Origin: Tsuneonella sediminis
GTDB lineage: Bacteria; Pseudomonadota; Alphaproteobacteria; Sphingomonadales; Sphingomonadaceae
Assembly (NCBI RefSeq): GCF_051912845.1
Contig: NZ_JBNCBU010000002.1
Coordinates: 62,001-126,000 of the forward strand
Direction: 5' to 3'
Length of the DNA stretch: 64,000 nucleotides
Part shown: positions 25,045-34,134 of the stretch, piece after piece
Numbering within the stretch: position 1 is the first letter of the stretch
Layout of the letters: every line of letters begins with the position of its first letter
The notes under the pieces: model-generated
What the model was told of the DNA's origin: nothing
Seen by the model: only the letters and a program-made list of their open reading frames with translations
Databases searched by the model: none
Position numbers and translations under genes: made by a program

Positions 25045-25725
25045 TCAGGCTTTTCGGGCGAACCAGATCGTATGGCGCGGGCCCTTGTTGTTCGGGCGCG
25101 CGCGCACCGTGCGTTCGTCGACAGAATAGCCCGCATCCTTCAACCTGCGCGCGAACTTCGGATCGGGCGCGGCGGACCATACCGCCAGCACTCCGCCGGG
25201 CCGCAGAGCGTCTCGGGCCCGGGCAAGGCCCGTGCGCGTGTAGAGCCGTTCGTTGCCGGTCCGCACGATCCCATCGGGCCCGTTGTCGACGTCTAGCAGG
25301 ATGGCGTCCCACGGCGGCGAGGAGCCGTCGAGCGCATCGTCGATGAGCGCCGCGACGTCGCACAGCTCGACCCGGACGCGCGGATCGTCGAGCGTATCGC
25401 CGGTAAGGTGCGCGAGCGGGCCCCGGGCCCACTCGATGATTTCCGGCACGATTTCGGCCACTGTCACCCGGCCCTGCGGCCCTATCGTCGCGAGCGCTGC
25501 GCGAAGCGTGAACCCCATGCCGTAGCCGCCGATGAGCAGCCGAGGCGCGTCGGTTCCCAACTCGGCGAGGGTGAGCTCCGCGAGCTGTTCCTCCGAGAAC
25601 CGCATCCGCGTGCCCATCAGCTCGTCCCGGCCGAGCATGACGACATGGTCGCTGCCGTGCCGCATCAGGGTCAGCGTGTCGCCGCCGGGGATGCGGGCGA
25701 TGGCGAGCGTTTCGCGGGGGATCAT
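25045..25725 (-). CDS. Spermidine-synthase-like SAM-binding protein
   Basis: A 226-residue Rossmann-fold protein. The SAM/decarboxy-SAM motif I is LLIGGYGMGFTLRAAL, followed by VAEIVPEIIEWAR and WDAILLDVDNGPDG (the DxDNGP active-site region of spermidine synthase-like proteins). Such proteins are usually labelled spermidine synthase-like or class I methyltransferase; real polyamine synthesis is not assured. It stands alone, just downstream of the pnp terminator on the same strand. Confidence 0.82.
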   Translation of the reverse strand: MIPRETLAIARIPGGDTLTLMRHGSDHVVMLGRDELMGTRMRFSEEQLAELTLAELGTDAPRLLIGGYGMGFTLRAALATIGPQGRVTVAEIVPEIIEWARGPLAHLTGDTLDDPRVRVELCDVAALIDDALDGSSPPWDAILLDVDNGPDGIVRTGNERLYTRTGLARARDALRPGGVLAVWSAAPDPKFARRLKDAGYSVDERTVRARPNNKGPRHTIWFARKA

Positions 25726-25759
25726 GCCGAGCCCCCTCGCACCGGCGGGCGCAAAAGGA

Positions 25760-25789
25760 AAGGGCCGCCGGATCGCTCCGACGGCCCTT
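25760..25789 (-). terminator. Intrinsic terminator of pnp
   Basis: AAGGGCCG pairs with CGGCCCTT with an inner CGG-TCGC-CCG extension, followed on the minus strand by TTCCTTTTGC. It begins 18 bases after the pnp stop. Confidence 0.85.
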
Positions 25790-25806
25790 GACCTTACCTG
25801 ACCGGA

Positions 25807-28104
25807 TCAGTCCTTCAGGAAGTCCGGAATGTGGCTCTCGCCGCCCTCGCGGGGGCGATCCTCACGGTCGCGCCGCGGACCGCGATCGCGCCCACCCCGA
25901 TCGCCGCCACGGCCACCGCGGTCGCCGCGCGGGCCGCGACGGTCGCCACGGTCGCCCCGGTCACCGCGCGGTTCGCGCGGCGGACGGGTGTCCTCGAGCT
26001 CCTCGCCGGTTTCCTGGTCGACCACGCGCATCGACAGGCGGACCTTGCCGCGGTTGTCGATCTCGAGGACCTTGACCTTCACTTCCTGTCCTTCCGACAC
26101 GACGTCGGTGGGCTTCTCGACGCGCTCGTTCTTCATTTCGGACACGTGGACGAGACCGTCCTTGCCCCCCATGAAGTTCACGAACGCTCCGAAGTCGACG
26201 ATGTTGACGACCTTGCCGTCATAGATCTTGCCGACCTCGGCCTCTTCCACGATCCCGGCGATCCACTTGCGGGCCGCTTCGATCTGGCTGAGGTCGGACG
26301 AGCTGATCTTGATGATCCCCTCGTCGTCGATGTCCACCTTGGCTCCGGTCTCGGCGACGATCTCGCGGATGACCTTGCCGCCGGTGCCGATGACGTCGCG
26401 GATCTTCGACTTGTCGATCTGCATCGTCTCGATCCGCGGCGCGTGGGCCGACAGCTCGGTCCGGGCGGAACCCAGGGCTTTCTGCATCTCGCCGAGGATG
26501 TGCGCACGGCCGGCCTTCGCCTGCTCGAGCGCCTTGGCCATGATCTCCTGCGTGATGCCGGCGACCTTGATGTCCATCTGCATGGTGGTGATGCCGGCTT
26601 CGGTGCCCGCGACCTTGAAGTCCATGTCGCCGAGGTGATCCTCGTCGCCGAGAATGTCGGAGAGGACCGCGAAGTCGTCGCCTTCGAGGATAAGGCCCAT
26701 CGCGATTCCGCTGACCGGACGTTCGATCGGAACGCCTGCGTCCATCATCGCAAGGCACCCGCCGCATACCGTCGCCATCGAGCTCGAGCCGTTCGACTCG
26801 GTGATGTCCGACAGGACGCGGATGGTGTACGGGAACTCGTCATGGCTCGGCAGCACGTTGTGCAACGCGCGCCAGGCGAGCTTGCCGTGGCCCGTGTCGC
26901 GCCGCGACGGCGCGCCGAAGCGGCCCACTTCTCCGACCGAGTAGGGCGGGAAGTTGTAGTGCAGCATGAAGCGCTCGTAGGTCAGCCCTTCGAGCCCGTC
27001 GATCATCTGCTCGGATTCCTTGGTCCCGAGCGTGGTCGAGCATAGCGCCTGCGTCTCGCCGCGGGTGAACAGCGACGAACCGTGCGCGCGCGGCAGAACG
27101 CCGACCGTCGCCTCGATCGGGCGAACCTCGTCGAGCTTGCGGCCGTCGATGCGGGTGCCGTCCTTGAGGATCGCGCCGCGAACGATCTCGGCCTCGATCT
27201 TCTTGGTCAGCTTGATCGCGGTCATGCGCTGCTGGCCGTCGAATTCGTCCGAGGCGTAGTGCGCCTTGACCTTGTCGCGAGCTGCCTCGATCGTGTCGCG
27301 GCGATCGGCCTTGCTGGTCATCTTGTAGGCGCGCGCGACATCCTCGCCGATCATCGTCTTGATCGCGCTCTTCATGTCGGCATTGCCGTCCTGCGAGGCG
27401 ACTTCCCAGGGCTCCTTGGCGGCCTTCTCGGCCAGCTCGACGATCGCCTTGACGACCGGGCGGATGCTGTCGTGGGCGAAGGCCACCGCGCCGAGCATTT
27501 CGGTCTCGTTCAGTTCCTTGGCTTCCGATTCCACCATCATCACGGCGTCGTGGGTGGCGGCGACGACGAGGTCGAGGCGCCCACCATCGGCAAGCGCGGT
27601 CGCCTGCTTCGGGTTGAGGATGTATTCGCCATCCTTGAAGCCGACGCGGCAGGCGCCGATCGGGCCCATGAACGGAACGCCCGAAATGGTGAGGGCCGCC
27701 GACGCGGCGATCATCGCCAGCACGTCGGGCTCGCATTCGCCGTCATAGCTGAAGACCTGCGCGATCACGTTGATCTCGTTGTAGAACCCTTCGGGGAACA
27801 ACGGACGGACCGGGCGATCGATGAGGCGGCTGGTCAGCGTTTCCTTTTCGGTCGCCCCGCGCTCGCGCTTGAAGAAGCCGCCCGGGATGCGCCCGGCGGA
27901 CGAGAACTTTTCCTGATAGTGGACGGTCAGGGGGAAGAAGTCCTGCCCCTCCTTGACGGTCTTGGCCGCGGTGACGGCGCACAGGACCACGGTTTCGCCG
28001 TAGGTCGCGAGAACCGCGCCGTCGGCCTGGCGGGCAATGCGCCCGGTTTCCAGAGTGAGGGTCTTGCCGCCCCACTCCAGCTCTACTTTCTTGGTGTCGA
28101 ACAT
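25807..28104 (-). CDS. pnp: Polyribonucleotide nucleotidyltransferase (PNPase)
   Basis: A 765-residue protein with two RNase PH domains, a KH domain (IRDVIGTGGKVIREIV) and an S1 domain (GKIYDGKVVNIVDFGAFVNF), followed by an Arg/Gly/Asp-rich tail with many RGDRGDR-type repeats. PNPase degrades RNA 3' to 5' by phosphorolysis and is a degradosome partner in many bacteria. The start at 28104 (MFDTKKVELEWGG) is canonical. Downstream of rpsO, as in most proteobacteria. Confidence 0.98.
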   Translation of the reverse strand: MFDTKKVELEWGGKTLTLETGRIARQADGAVLATYGETVVLCAVTAAKTVKEGQDFFPLTVHYQEKFSSAGRIPGGFFKRERGATEKETLTSRLIDRPVRPLFPEGFYNEINVIAQVFSYDGECEPDVLAMIAASAALTISGVPFMGPIGACRVGFKDGEYILNPKQATALADGGRLDLVVAATHDAVMMVESEAKELNETEMLGAVAFAHDSIRPVVKAIVELAEKAAKEPWEVASQDGNADMKSAIKTMIGEDVARAYKMTSKADRRDTIEAARDKVKAHYASDEFDGQQRMTAIKLTKKIEAEIVRGAILKDGTRIDGRKLDEVRPIEATVGVLPRAHGSSLFTRGETQALCSTTLGTKESEQMIDGLEGLTYERFMLHYNFPPYSVGEVGRFGAPSRRDTGHGKLAWRALHNVLPSHDEFPYTIRVLSDITESNGSSSMATVCGGCLAMMDAGVPIERPVSGIAMGLILEGDDFAVLSDILGDEDHLGDMDFKVAGTEAGITTMQMDIKVAGITQEIMAKALEQAKAGRAHILGEMQKALGSARTELSAHAPRIETMQIDKSKIRDVIGTGGKVIREIVAETGAKVDIDDEGIIKISSSDLSQIEAARKWIAGIVEEAEVGKIYDGKVVNIVDFGAFVNFMGGKDGLVHVSEMKNERVEKPTDVVSEGQEVKVKVLEIDNRGKVRLSMRVVDQETGEELEDTRPPREPRGDRGDRGDRRGPRGDRGGRGGDRGGRDRGPRRDREDRPREGGESHIPDFLKD

Positions 28105-28235
28105 CTGGTTTTTCCTTCGCCCGCCGGCCCTATTGCATCGACGGGGTTTGCTGCCGGGGATTCCGTCCCGGTCCGGTGCGGGGCTTTTCGCGCCCCATGG
28201 CCTGGATCGCCCCATGCGACCGGCCGGATAAACGA

Positions 28236-28257
28236 AGGGGCGACCGAAGCCGCCCCT
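28236..28257 (-). terminator. Terminator-like hairpin after rpsO
   Basis: AGGGGCG (28236-28242) pairs with CGCCCCT (28251-28257), followed on the minus strand by TTCGTTTAT. It lies in the rpsO-pnp spacer and may terminate or be processed, as in E. coli, where the rpsO-pnp junction is cut by RNase enzymes. Confidence 0.75.
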
Positions 28258-28269
28258 CCGAGAAACTGG

Positions 28270-28539
28270 TTACTTGCGAAGCCCGAGCTTCTGGATCAGC
28301 GCGTTGTACCGCTCGACGTCCTTCTTCTTGAGATAGGCGAGCAGGCTGCGGCGCTTGTTGACCATCATCAGCAGGCCGCGGCGCGAATGATTGTCCTTGT
28401 GGTGGTCCTTGAAGTGCTCGGTAAGGTTGCGGATGCGCTCGGTGAGGATCGCGACCTGCACTTCGGGGGAGCCGGTGTCGCCCTTGGCCTGGGCGTTGTC
28501 CTTGATGATTTCCTGCTTCTTTTCGGCAGTAACGGTCAT
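28270..28539 (-). CDS. rpsO: 30S ribosomal protein S15
   Basis: An 89-residue S15 with the conserved DTGSPEVQVAILTERIRNLT and KDHHSRRGL-type segment (HFKDHHKDNHSRRGLLMMVN). It binds 16S rRNA helix 22 in the central domain of the 30S subunit. Its start overlaps the truB stop (ATGA). Confidence 0.99.
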   Translation of the reverse strand: MTVTAEKKQEIIKDNAQAKGDTGSPEVQVAILTERIRNLTEHFKDHHKDNHSRRGLLMMVNKRRSLLAYLKKKDVERYNALIQKLGLRK

Positions 28540-29549
28540 GTGTCTTCGTCTTTCTTCGCGGTATCGGGGAGGTTGAAGCCCCTGACCACTTTCGCGGTCG
28601 CCCCGTCGGATTCCATCAGCGCGACCGGGACGCCGTCCGCCGTCGCAAGGAAGAGCCCGTCGGGCAGGGCATTGCCGGACACGACCCGGCCCTGTCGGGC
28701 CGCCTGCGCGCTTGTCCGGTCGAGAGCGTGGGCCGGGATACCGTCCAGCCCAGCCTCCAGCGGCAGAAGGTGGTCTTCAAGCGGCGCGCCCTTACCGATT
28801 TCGTTCAGCAAGTCCAGCGAAATCGCCTGATCTTCGCGGAACGGACCCGCCTTCGTGCGCCGCAGATAGGTGACGTGCCCGACAGTTCCAAGCGCGTGTG
28901 CGATATCCCGTGCAAGGGAGCGGATGTACGTCCCCTTGCTGACCGCTGCGACAAGGGTGACGCTGTCCGCCAGTTCGAGCGGCGCGGCAGGATCGAACGG
29001 GTCGGGACGCCCGGCGGTGGTGGCGAACGCGGAACCGATCTCGCGCGGTACCCTCCCGCTCGCCATTCGCAGGTCATGAACCGTGACCTGTCGCGACACC
29101 AGTTCGACTTCCTCTCCGTCACGCGCGCGGTCGTAGGCGCGCCTGCCGGCGACCTTGAGCGCCGAATAGGCCGGCGGGACCTGCTCGATCGGGCCGGTGA
29201 AGTGCGGCAGGATCGCCGCGACCGCGGCCAGCGGGGGGCGCCGGTCCGATGTCGCCACGACCTCGCCCTCGATATCGAGCGTCGCGGTCTCCTCGCCGAA
29301 CGCGATGGTGAACTCGTAGACCTTGCTGGCATCCAGCATCCGCCCGGCAAGCTTGGTCGCCTCGCCCAGCGCGATCGGCAGGACGCCCTCGGCCAGCGGG
29401 TCGAGCGTGCCGCCGTGACCCACCTTGACCTTGCCGTAGCCGGCTTCGCGCATGACCCGCTTGACCGCGCTCACCGCCTGGGTCGAGCCGAGACCGCGCG
29501 GCTTGTCGAGGATCAGCCAGCCGTGCGGAGAAGCGGCAGGTCCGGTCAT
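28536..29549 (-). CDS. truB: tRNA pseudouridine55 synthase
   Basis: A 337-residue TruB. The catalytic aspartate is Asp50 in VGHGGTLDPLAEGVLP, and the motifs GWLILDKPRG, YEFTIAFGEET and SKGTYIRSLARDIAHAL are all in place. It isomerises U55 in the T-arm of tRNAs. The start at 29549 overlaps the M50 protease stop (ATGA). Confidence 0.97.
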   Translation of the reverse strand: MTGPAASPHGWLILDKPRGLGSTQAVSAVKRVMREAGYGKVKVGHGGTLDPLAEGVLPIALGEATKLAGRMLDASKVYEFTIAFGEETATLDIEGEVVATSDRRPPLAAVAAILPHFTGPIEQVPPAYSALKVAGRRAYDRARDGEEVELVSRQVTVHDLRMASGRVPREIGSAFATTAGRPDPFDPAAPLELADSVTLVAAVSKGTYIRSLARDIAHALGTVGHVTYLRRTKAGPFREDQAISLDLLNEIGKGAPLEDHLLPLEAGLDGIPAHALDRTSAQAARQGRVVSGNALPDGLFLATADGVPVALMESDGATAKVVRGFNLPDTAKKDEDT

Positions 29550-30265
29550 CCTCCCGCGACCAGCGTCGCGAGCGCGAGATAGCGGTCGAGCACCCATTCG
29601 ACCGGCGGCCCGATCACCCGGCTCAGGATACCGGCTTCGGGGAAGGCCCAGGTCGCCGCGATGAGGGCGATGAACAGCAGCATCCCGACGTTGCGCAACT
29701 TTGCATAATGGCGCGCCATCGAGCGTGGCAGGAGACCCTCGACGATGTGCGATCCGTCGAACGGCGGGATCGGCAACAGGTTGAACAGCGCGAGGAAGGT
29801 GTTGATCAATATGAACACCAGCAGGCCCGTGCCCAGCAGCGAGGTGACCCCGTCGGCATCGACGATCGTCGGCAGGCCGCTGGCGGCAAAGCCCAGCGCG
29901 GACCCCGCGGTCAGCGTCAGCCCCAGGGCGACCGCGGCAAGCGCCGCTAGCGCGAAGTTCATGGCCGGACCCGCCGCGCCGACGAGCATCATTCCCGAGC
30001 GCGGGTTGTCGAGCCGCCGGAAGTTGACCGGAACCGGCTTCGCCCAGCCGAAGATCGGTCCGCCGAACAGCGCCAGCGCTCCGGGGACCACGAGCGTTCC
30101 AATGGGATCGACGTGCCGGATCGGGTTGAAGCTGAGACGCCGCTGTTCCTTCGCGGTCGGATCGCCCAGCGCGAGCGCGGTCCATCCATGCGCCACCTCG
30201 TGGAACACGATCGCTACGATCAGGCAGGGGACGAGAACCAGCGCGAGCTGCAATGTGTCGGACAT
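29546..30265 (-). CDS. Site-2 protease (M50) family membrane protease
   Basis: A 239-residue polytopic protein with the zinc-binding HEVAHG motif (His22, Glu23, His26) in the first helix and the second ligand motif NLLPIPPFDGSH. This is the small PDZ-less M50 subgroup found widely in bacteria, of unknown substrate. It replaces nothing in the conserved infB-rbfA-truB order but is inserted between rbfA/tdk and truB and overlaps truB. Confidence 0.93.
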   Translation of the reverse strand: MSDTLQLALVLVPCLIVAIVFHEVAHGWTALALGDPTAKEQRRLSFNPIRHVDPIGTLVVPGALALFGGPIFGWAKPVPVNFRRLDNPRSGMMLVGAAGPAMNFALAALAAVALGLTLTAGSALGFAASGLPTIVDADGVTSLLGTGLLVFILINTFLALFNLLPIPPFDGSHIVEGLLPRSMARHYAKLRNVGMLLFIALIAATWAFPEAGILSRVIGPPVEWVLDRYLALATLVAGG

Positions 30266-30274
30266 GATGGAGCC

Positions 30275-30856
30275 CTATGTAGTGCGCCCCAGCGCCTCGC
30301 TGAAGTGCCTGCGACAAAGGGCGACGTAGCGGTCGTTGCCGCCGACCTCCGTCTGCGCGCCTTCCTTCACCGCGGCTCCGCTGGCGTCGACGCGCAGGTT
30401 CATGGTCGCCTTGCGGCCGCAGTGGCACACGCCTTTCAGCTCGACGAGCTTGTCGGCGATGCCGAGCAGCGCCGCCGAGCCCGGAAACAGCTCGCCCTGG
30501 AAATCGGTCCTGAGGCCATAGGCGATGACCGGCAGATCGCCCTCGTCGGCGAGCCGCGCGAGCTGCCAGACCTGGTCTCTCGTCAGGAACTGCGCCTCGT
30601 CGAGCAGCACCGCGTCCAGCGGTTCGGCACGGTGCGCCGCGATGACCGCCGCCCACAGGTCGGTTTCGGGCGTATAGCGGTGCGCGTCCGCCTCCAGCCC
30701 GATGCGGCTACGCACCATGCCCTCGCTGCGCGTGTCGAGCTGCGCGGTCCACAGCATCGTGCGCATCCCGCGCTCGCGGTAATTGAAATCCGCCTGCAGC
30801 AGGGTCGATGATTTCCCCGCGTTCATGCTGGCATAGTAGAAATAGAGCTTGGCCAT
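30275..30856 (-). CDS. tdk: Thymidine kinase
   Basis: A 193-residue type II thymidine kinase: P-loop ASMNAGKSSTLL, Walker B-like VLLDEAQFL, lasso/zinc cysteines CHCGRKA and CRRHF. It phosphorylates thymidine in the salvage pathway. Located directly after rbfA, sharing one base with it, which suggests co-transcription with the translation cluster. Confidence 0.96.
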   Translation of the reverse strand: MAKLYFYYASMNAGKSSTLLQADFNYRERGMRTMLWTAQLDTRSEGMVRSRIGLEADAHRYTPETDLWAAVIAAHRAEPLDAVLLDEAQFLTRDQVWQLARLADEGDLPVIAYGLRTDFQGELFPGSAALLGIADKLVELKGVCHCGRKATMNLRVDASGAAVKEGAQTEVGGNDRYVALCRRHFSEALGRTT

Positions 30857-31254
30857 CAGTCGTCGGCGTCCAGGTCACGCGCGACTTTCGGGTCATTCAA
30901 CAGACGCTCGATCCGGTCCGCCTCGTCGAAGCTTTCGTCGGGCTTGAACTGGAGTTTGGGCGCGAACTTGAGGCCGAGCCGCTTCGCCACCTCGCGCTGG
31001 AAGAACGCGGTGTTCGTGCGCAGGGCCTTGATCACCACCGCCTCGTCCTCGCCAAGCAGCGGCTTGACGTAGGCGTTGGCGTTCCTGAGGTCTGGGGTCA
31101 TCCGGACCTCGGTGACCGAGACCGAATGCGCGGTCAGCACCTCGTCGTGCACCTCGCCGCGCGCGAGCAGTTCGGACAGGATGTGCCGCACGCGCTCGCC
31201 CACCTTGAGCACGCGAACCGACTGCTGTTCGGGAGTGGAGGTATTGCGCGCCAT
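30856..31254 (-). CDS. rbfA: Ribosome-binding factor A
   Basis: A 132-residue KH-type protein: RVLKVGERVRHILSELLARG, TEVRMTPDLRNANAYV and LGLKFAPKLQFKPDESFDEA match RbfA, which helps mature the 5' end of 16S rRNA. The ATG at 31254 overlaps the upstream stop (TGATG); a GTG one codon earlier is possible. An upstream unknown ORF is coupled to it. Confidence 0.95.
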   Translation of the reverse strand: MARNTSTPEQQSVRVLKVGERVRHILSELLARGEVHDEVLTAHSVSVTEVRMTPDLRNANAYVKPLLGEDEAVVIKALRTNTAFFQREVAKRLGLKFAPKLQFKPDESFDEADRIERLLNDPKVARDLDADD

Positions 31255-31544
31255 CACTCTGAGTGAAAGCCGATTGGCTTACGAGGGCCCTCTCGTCGAT
31301 GGCTGCTCACTTGAATCGAGATCTGGTCGGGCGCGAAAATTAACTGGCGTAGCTGGCCGTCGTCGTCATCTCCAACGACCATCACAAGGTTTCGAACGCG
31401 TTGAATGGTGTGAACGAAAAACTCTCGCGAGTTCGGCCCGCTTCCACTGACTAGAATACTTTCGCCCTCAGCGAGATTTCGTTCGAAATCTCGCAACAGG
31501 AACGAAAGCGCATTGTATGCCTCGATGGCTTCTTGATGTTCCAT
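31254..31544 (-). CDS. Small unknown protein inserted between infB and rbfA
   Basis: A 96-residue soluble, acidic protein (MEHQEAIEAYNALSFLLRDF ... FHSE) with a helix-rich N-terminus and a run of four aspartates. It has no signal peptide or membrane segment and no recognised family. The gene is clearly less GC-rich than its neighbours, but has an AGGAG ribosome site and its stop overlaps the rbfA start, so it is probably expressed. It lies where infB normally adjoins rbfA. Confidence 0.65.
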   Translation of the reverse strand: MEHQEAIEAYNALSFLLRDFERNLAEGESILVSGSGPNSREFFVHTIQRVRNLVMVVGDDDDGQLRQLIFAPDQISIQVSSHRREGPRKPIGFHSE

Positions 31545-31553
31545 GTAATCTCC

Positions 31554-31578
31554 TCGCCGAAAGTATCACCTTCGGCGA
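31554..31578 (-). promoter_or_regulatory. Stem-loop between infB and the small ORF
   Basis: TCGCCGAA (31554-31561) pairs perfectly with TTCGGCGA (31571-31578) around nine bases. On the minus strand the stem runs directly into the AGGAGATTAC ribosome site of the 96-residue ORF, so it could tune that gene's translation or mark an mRNA processing point. Confidence 0.5.
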
Positions 31579-31583
31579 AACCC

Positions 31584-34112
31584 TCACAGCGTGCGCTCGC
31601 GTTCCTCGACCTCGAACACCTCGAGCTGGTCGCCCGGCTTGATGTCGTTGGTGTCGGCCAGCACGACGCCGCACTCCAGCCCCGCGCGGACCTCGTCGAC
31701 GTCGTCCTTGAACCGGCGCAGCGACTGGATCGTCGTGGCCGACACGATGACGTCGTCGCGCGTGAGGCGGGCGTGCAGGCCCTTGCGGATCGTGCCTTCC
31801 ACGACAAGCAGGCCGGCGGCCTTGTCCTTCTTGCCCGCGGGGAACACCTGCTTGACCTCGGCGCGGCCGAGCACGTTCTCGATCTTGAGCGGGCCGAGCA
31901 CGCCGGCCATCTCCTTCCCGATCTCCTCGGTCAGGTGATAGATCACGTCGAAGTACTTCATCTCGACGTTGTCGCGCTTGACGAGATCGCGGGCCTTCGG
32001 GTTCGGACGCACGTTGAACCCGATGATCGGCGCGTTGCTCGCGGCTGCCAGCGTCACGTCGCTTTCGGTGATCGCGCCCACTCCCGCGTGGAGCACGCGC
32101 ACCTTGATGTCGTCGTTCGACAGGTTGTGCAGCGCGGTGACGATCGCCTCGACCGAGCCCTGGACGTCGGCCTTCACCAGCACCGGGAACTCGACAACGT
32201 TCGACTGCAGCCCGGCGAACATCGTGTCGAAGTTCGTCGGCGCAAGCGCGGTGCGCTTTTCGGTCGCCTTTTCCTGGCGGTACTGGGCGACCTCGCGGGC
32301 GCGCTGCTCGTTCTCGACGACCGTCAGCTGATCACCCGCCATCGGCACGCCGCCGAGGCCAAGGACCTCGACCGGGACCGAGGGTCCGGCTTCCTTTACC
32401 TGCTTGCCCTTGTCGTCGACGAGCGCGCGCACACGGCCGCTCTCGGTGCCGACGACGAACGTATCGCCGCGCTTGAGCGTGCCGCGGGTGACGAGCACCG
32501 TGGCGACCGGGCCGCGGCCCTTGTCGAGCTGCGCCTCGACCACGATGGCGTCGGCATCGCGATCGGGGTTGGCCTTGAGTTCGAGCAACTCTGCCTGGAG
32601 CAGGATCTTGTCGATCAGATCGTCGAGGCCCGCCCGGGTCTTGGCGGAGACCTCGACGTCCTGCACGTCGCCGCTCATCGCCTCGACGATGACTTCGTGC
32701 TCGAGCAGGCGTTCGCGGATCTTCTGCGCGTTGTACTCGTCGCGGTCGGACTTGGTGATCGCGACGATCATCGGCACGCCCGCCGCCTTGGTGTGATTGA
32801 TGGCCTCGATCGTCTGCGGCATGATCCCGTCGTCGCCCGCGACCACCAGGATCACGATGTCGGTGACGTTGGCGCCGCGCGCGCGCATCTCGGTGAACGC
32901 TGCGTGGCCCGGGGTGTCGAGGAAGGTGACCTTGTCGCCGCCCTTGGTCTGGATCTGGTAGGCGCCGATGTGCTGGGTGATCCCGCCGGCCTCGCCCTTG
33001 ACCACGTCGGTTCCCCGCAGCGCGTCGAGCAGGCTGGTCTTGCCGTGGTCGACGTGGCCCATGATCGTCACGACCGGCGGGCGCGGCTTCAGCGTGTCCT
33101 CGGGGTCCTTGTCCTCGGTGCGGTCGATGTCGACGTCGGCTTCCGACACGCGCTGGATGTTGTGGCCGAACTCCTCCACCAGCAGCTCGGCGGTGTCCTG
33201 GTCGATCGTCTGGTTGACGGTAACCATCATGCCCATATTGAACAGCGCCTTCACGAGGTCGGCGCCCTTTTCGGCCATCCGGTTGGCGAGTTCCTGGACG
33301 GTGATCGCCTCGGGCACGACGACGTCGCGAACCTGCTTCTCGCGCTTCTGCGCCGGACCGCCGTGGAGGCGGCGCTCCTTTTCGCGCGCCCGCTTGAGCG
33401 CGGCGAGGCTGCGCGCCCTGCGGCCCTCGTCCTCGTTGAGCGCACGGGTCACGGTCAGCTTGCCCGAGCGGCGATCGCCGCCACGCTCGGGCGCCGGGGC
33501 GCCGCGCTTTTCTTCCTTCTTCTTCGGCTCGGGCTTCTTGGGCTCGGGCCGGGCGACCGGCGTGAACCTGCGCGGCGCGGGGGCGGGCGTGCCGGGCTCG
33601 GCGTCGGCCTCGCTGCCGCTCCCGGCATCGTCTTCGACGGGCTGGCTCGCCGGAACGTTTTCAGGGGCCTGGGGCGTTTCCGAGGCGCGCCTGGCAGCTT
33701 CTTCCTCGGCCTCGCGGTTGGCCTCGGCGCGGCGCTTCTCCTGCTCGAGCGCGGCGGCCTTCTCGGCCTCCTCGCGCACGCGCGCTTCCTCGGCGAGCCG
33801 CAGGCGCTCTTCCTCGGCCTCGCGCTGCAGGCGCGCGACGCGCTCCTGCGGGGTTTCGCTTGAAGGAGCGGCCTTCTTCTTGGGCGCGGGCGCAGAGGCT
33901 GCCGGCGGCGGCGGAGGCGGCGGGGGCGGCGGGGGCGGCGTCGGGGCGGCTGCCTCCTCCCCCGGCTTGACGAGCTTGCGGCGGCGCTTGACCTCGACCG
34001 CGACCTTGTTGGTGCGGCCGTGGCTGAAGGTCTGCTTGACCTCGCCGGCGTCGATCGACCGCTTGAGGCCAAGCGGCTTGCGTTCGCGCGGAGTGTCGGT
34101 GCTGTCGCTCAT
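31584..34112 (-). CDS. infB: Translation initiation factor IF-2
   Basis: An 842-residue IF-2. The N-terminus carries a Lys/Arg IF2_N region, long Pro, Ala and Glu-rich low-complexity stretches and a second N-domain (DVVVPEAITVQELANRMAEK). The GTPase motifs are GHVDHGKTSLLDAL, DTPGHAAF and TKSD. It recruits initiator tRNA to the 30S subunit. The start at 34112 (MSDSTDTPRERKPLGLKR) is typical; the gene follows the YlxR-like gene. Confidence 0.98.
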   Translation of the reverse strand: MSDSTDTPRERKPLGLKRSIDAGEVKQTFSHGRTNKVAVEVKRRRKLVKPGEEAAAPTPPPPPPPPPPPPAASAPAPKKKAAPSSETPQERVARLQREAEEERLRLAEEARVREEAEKAAALEQEKRRAEANREAEEEAARRASETPQAPENVPASQPVEDDAGSGSEADAEPGTPAPAPRRFTPVARPEPKKPEPKKKEEKRGAPAPERGGDRRSGKLTVTRALNEDEGRRARSLAALKRAREKERRLHGGPAQKREKQVRDVVVPEAITVQELANRMAEKGADLVKALFNMGMMVTVNQTIDQDTAELLVEEFGHNIQRVSEADVDIDRTEDKDPEDTLKPRPPVVTIMGHVDHGKTSLLDALRGTDVVKGEAGGITQHIGAYQIQTKGGDKVTFLDTPGHAAFTEMRARGANVTDIVILVVAGDDGIMPQTIEAINHTKAAGVPMIVAITKSDRDEYNAQKIRERLLEHEVIVEAMSGDVQDVEVSAKTRAGLDDLIDKILLQAELLELKANPDRDADAIVVEAQLDKGRGPVATVLVTRGTLKRGDTFVVGTESGRVRALVDDKGKQVKEAGPSVPVEVLGLGGVPMAGDQLTVVENEQRAREVAQYRQEKATEKRTALAPTNFDTMFAGLQSNVVEFPVLVKADVQGSVEAIVTALHNLSNDDIKVRVLHAGVGAITESDVTLAAASNAPIIGFNVRPNPKARDLVKRDNVEMKYFDVIYHLTEEIGKEMAGVLGPLKIENVLGRAEVKQVFPAGKKDKAAGLLVVEGTIRKGLHARLTRDDVIVSATTIQSLRRFKDDVDEVRAGLECGVVLADTNDIKPGDQLEVFEVEERERTL

Positions 34113-34134
34113 AAAACTCGTCTTCGTCCTTCGA

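Noticed and set aside
25850..25990. Tandem DNA repeat at the end of pnp
   Set aside because: The repeat encodes the Arg/Gly/Asp-rich tail common to PNPase in this group, so it is coding low complexity rather than a separate element.
31533..33863. A 776-residue plus-strand open frame opposite infB
   Set aside because: Its Asp/His/Arg-rich translation is the usual antisense shadow of GC-rich coding sequence, and it lies fully over the IF-2 GTPase.
33890..33960. CCG/GGC-rich repeat in infB
   Set aside because: It encodes the Pro-run linker of the IF-2 N-terminal region, a normal feature.
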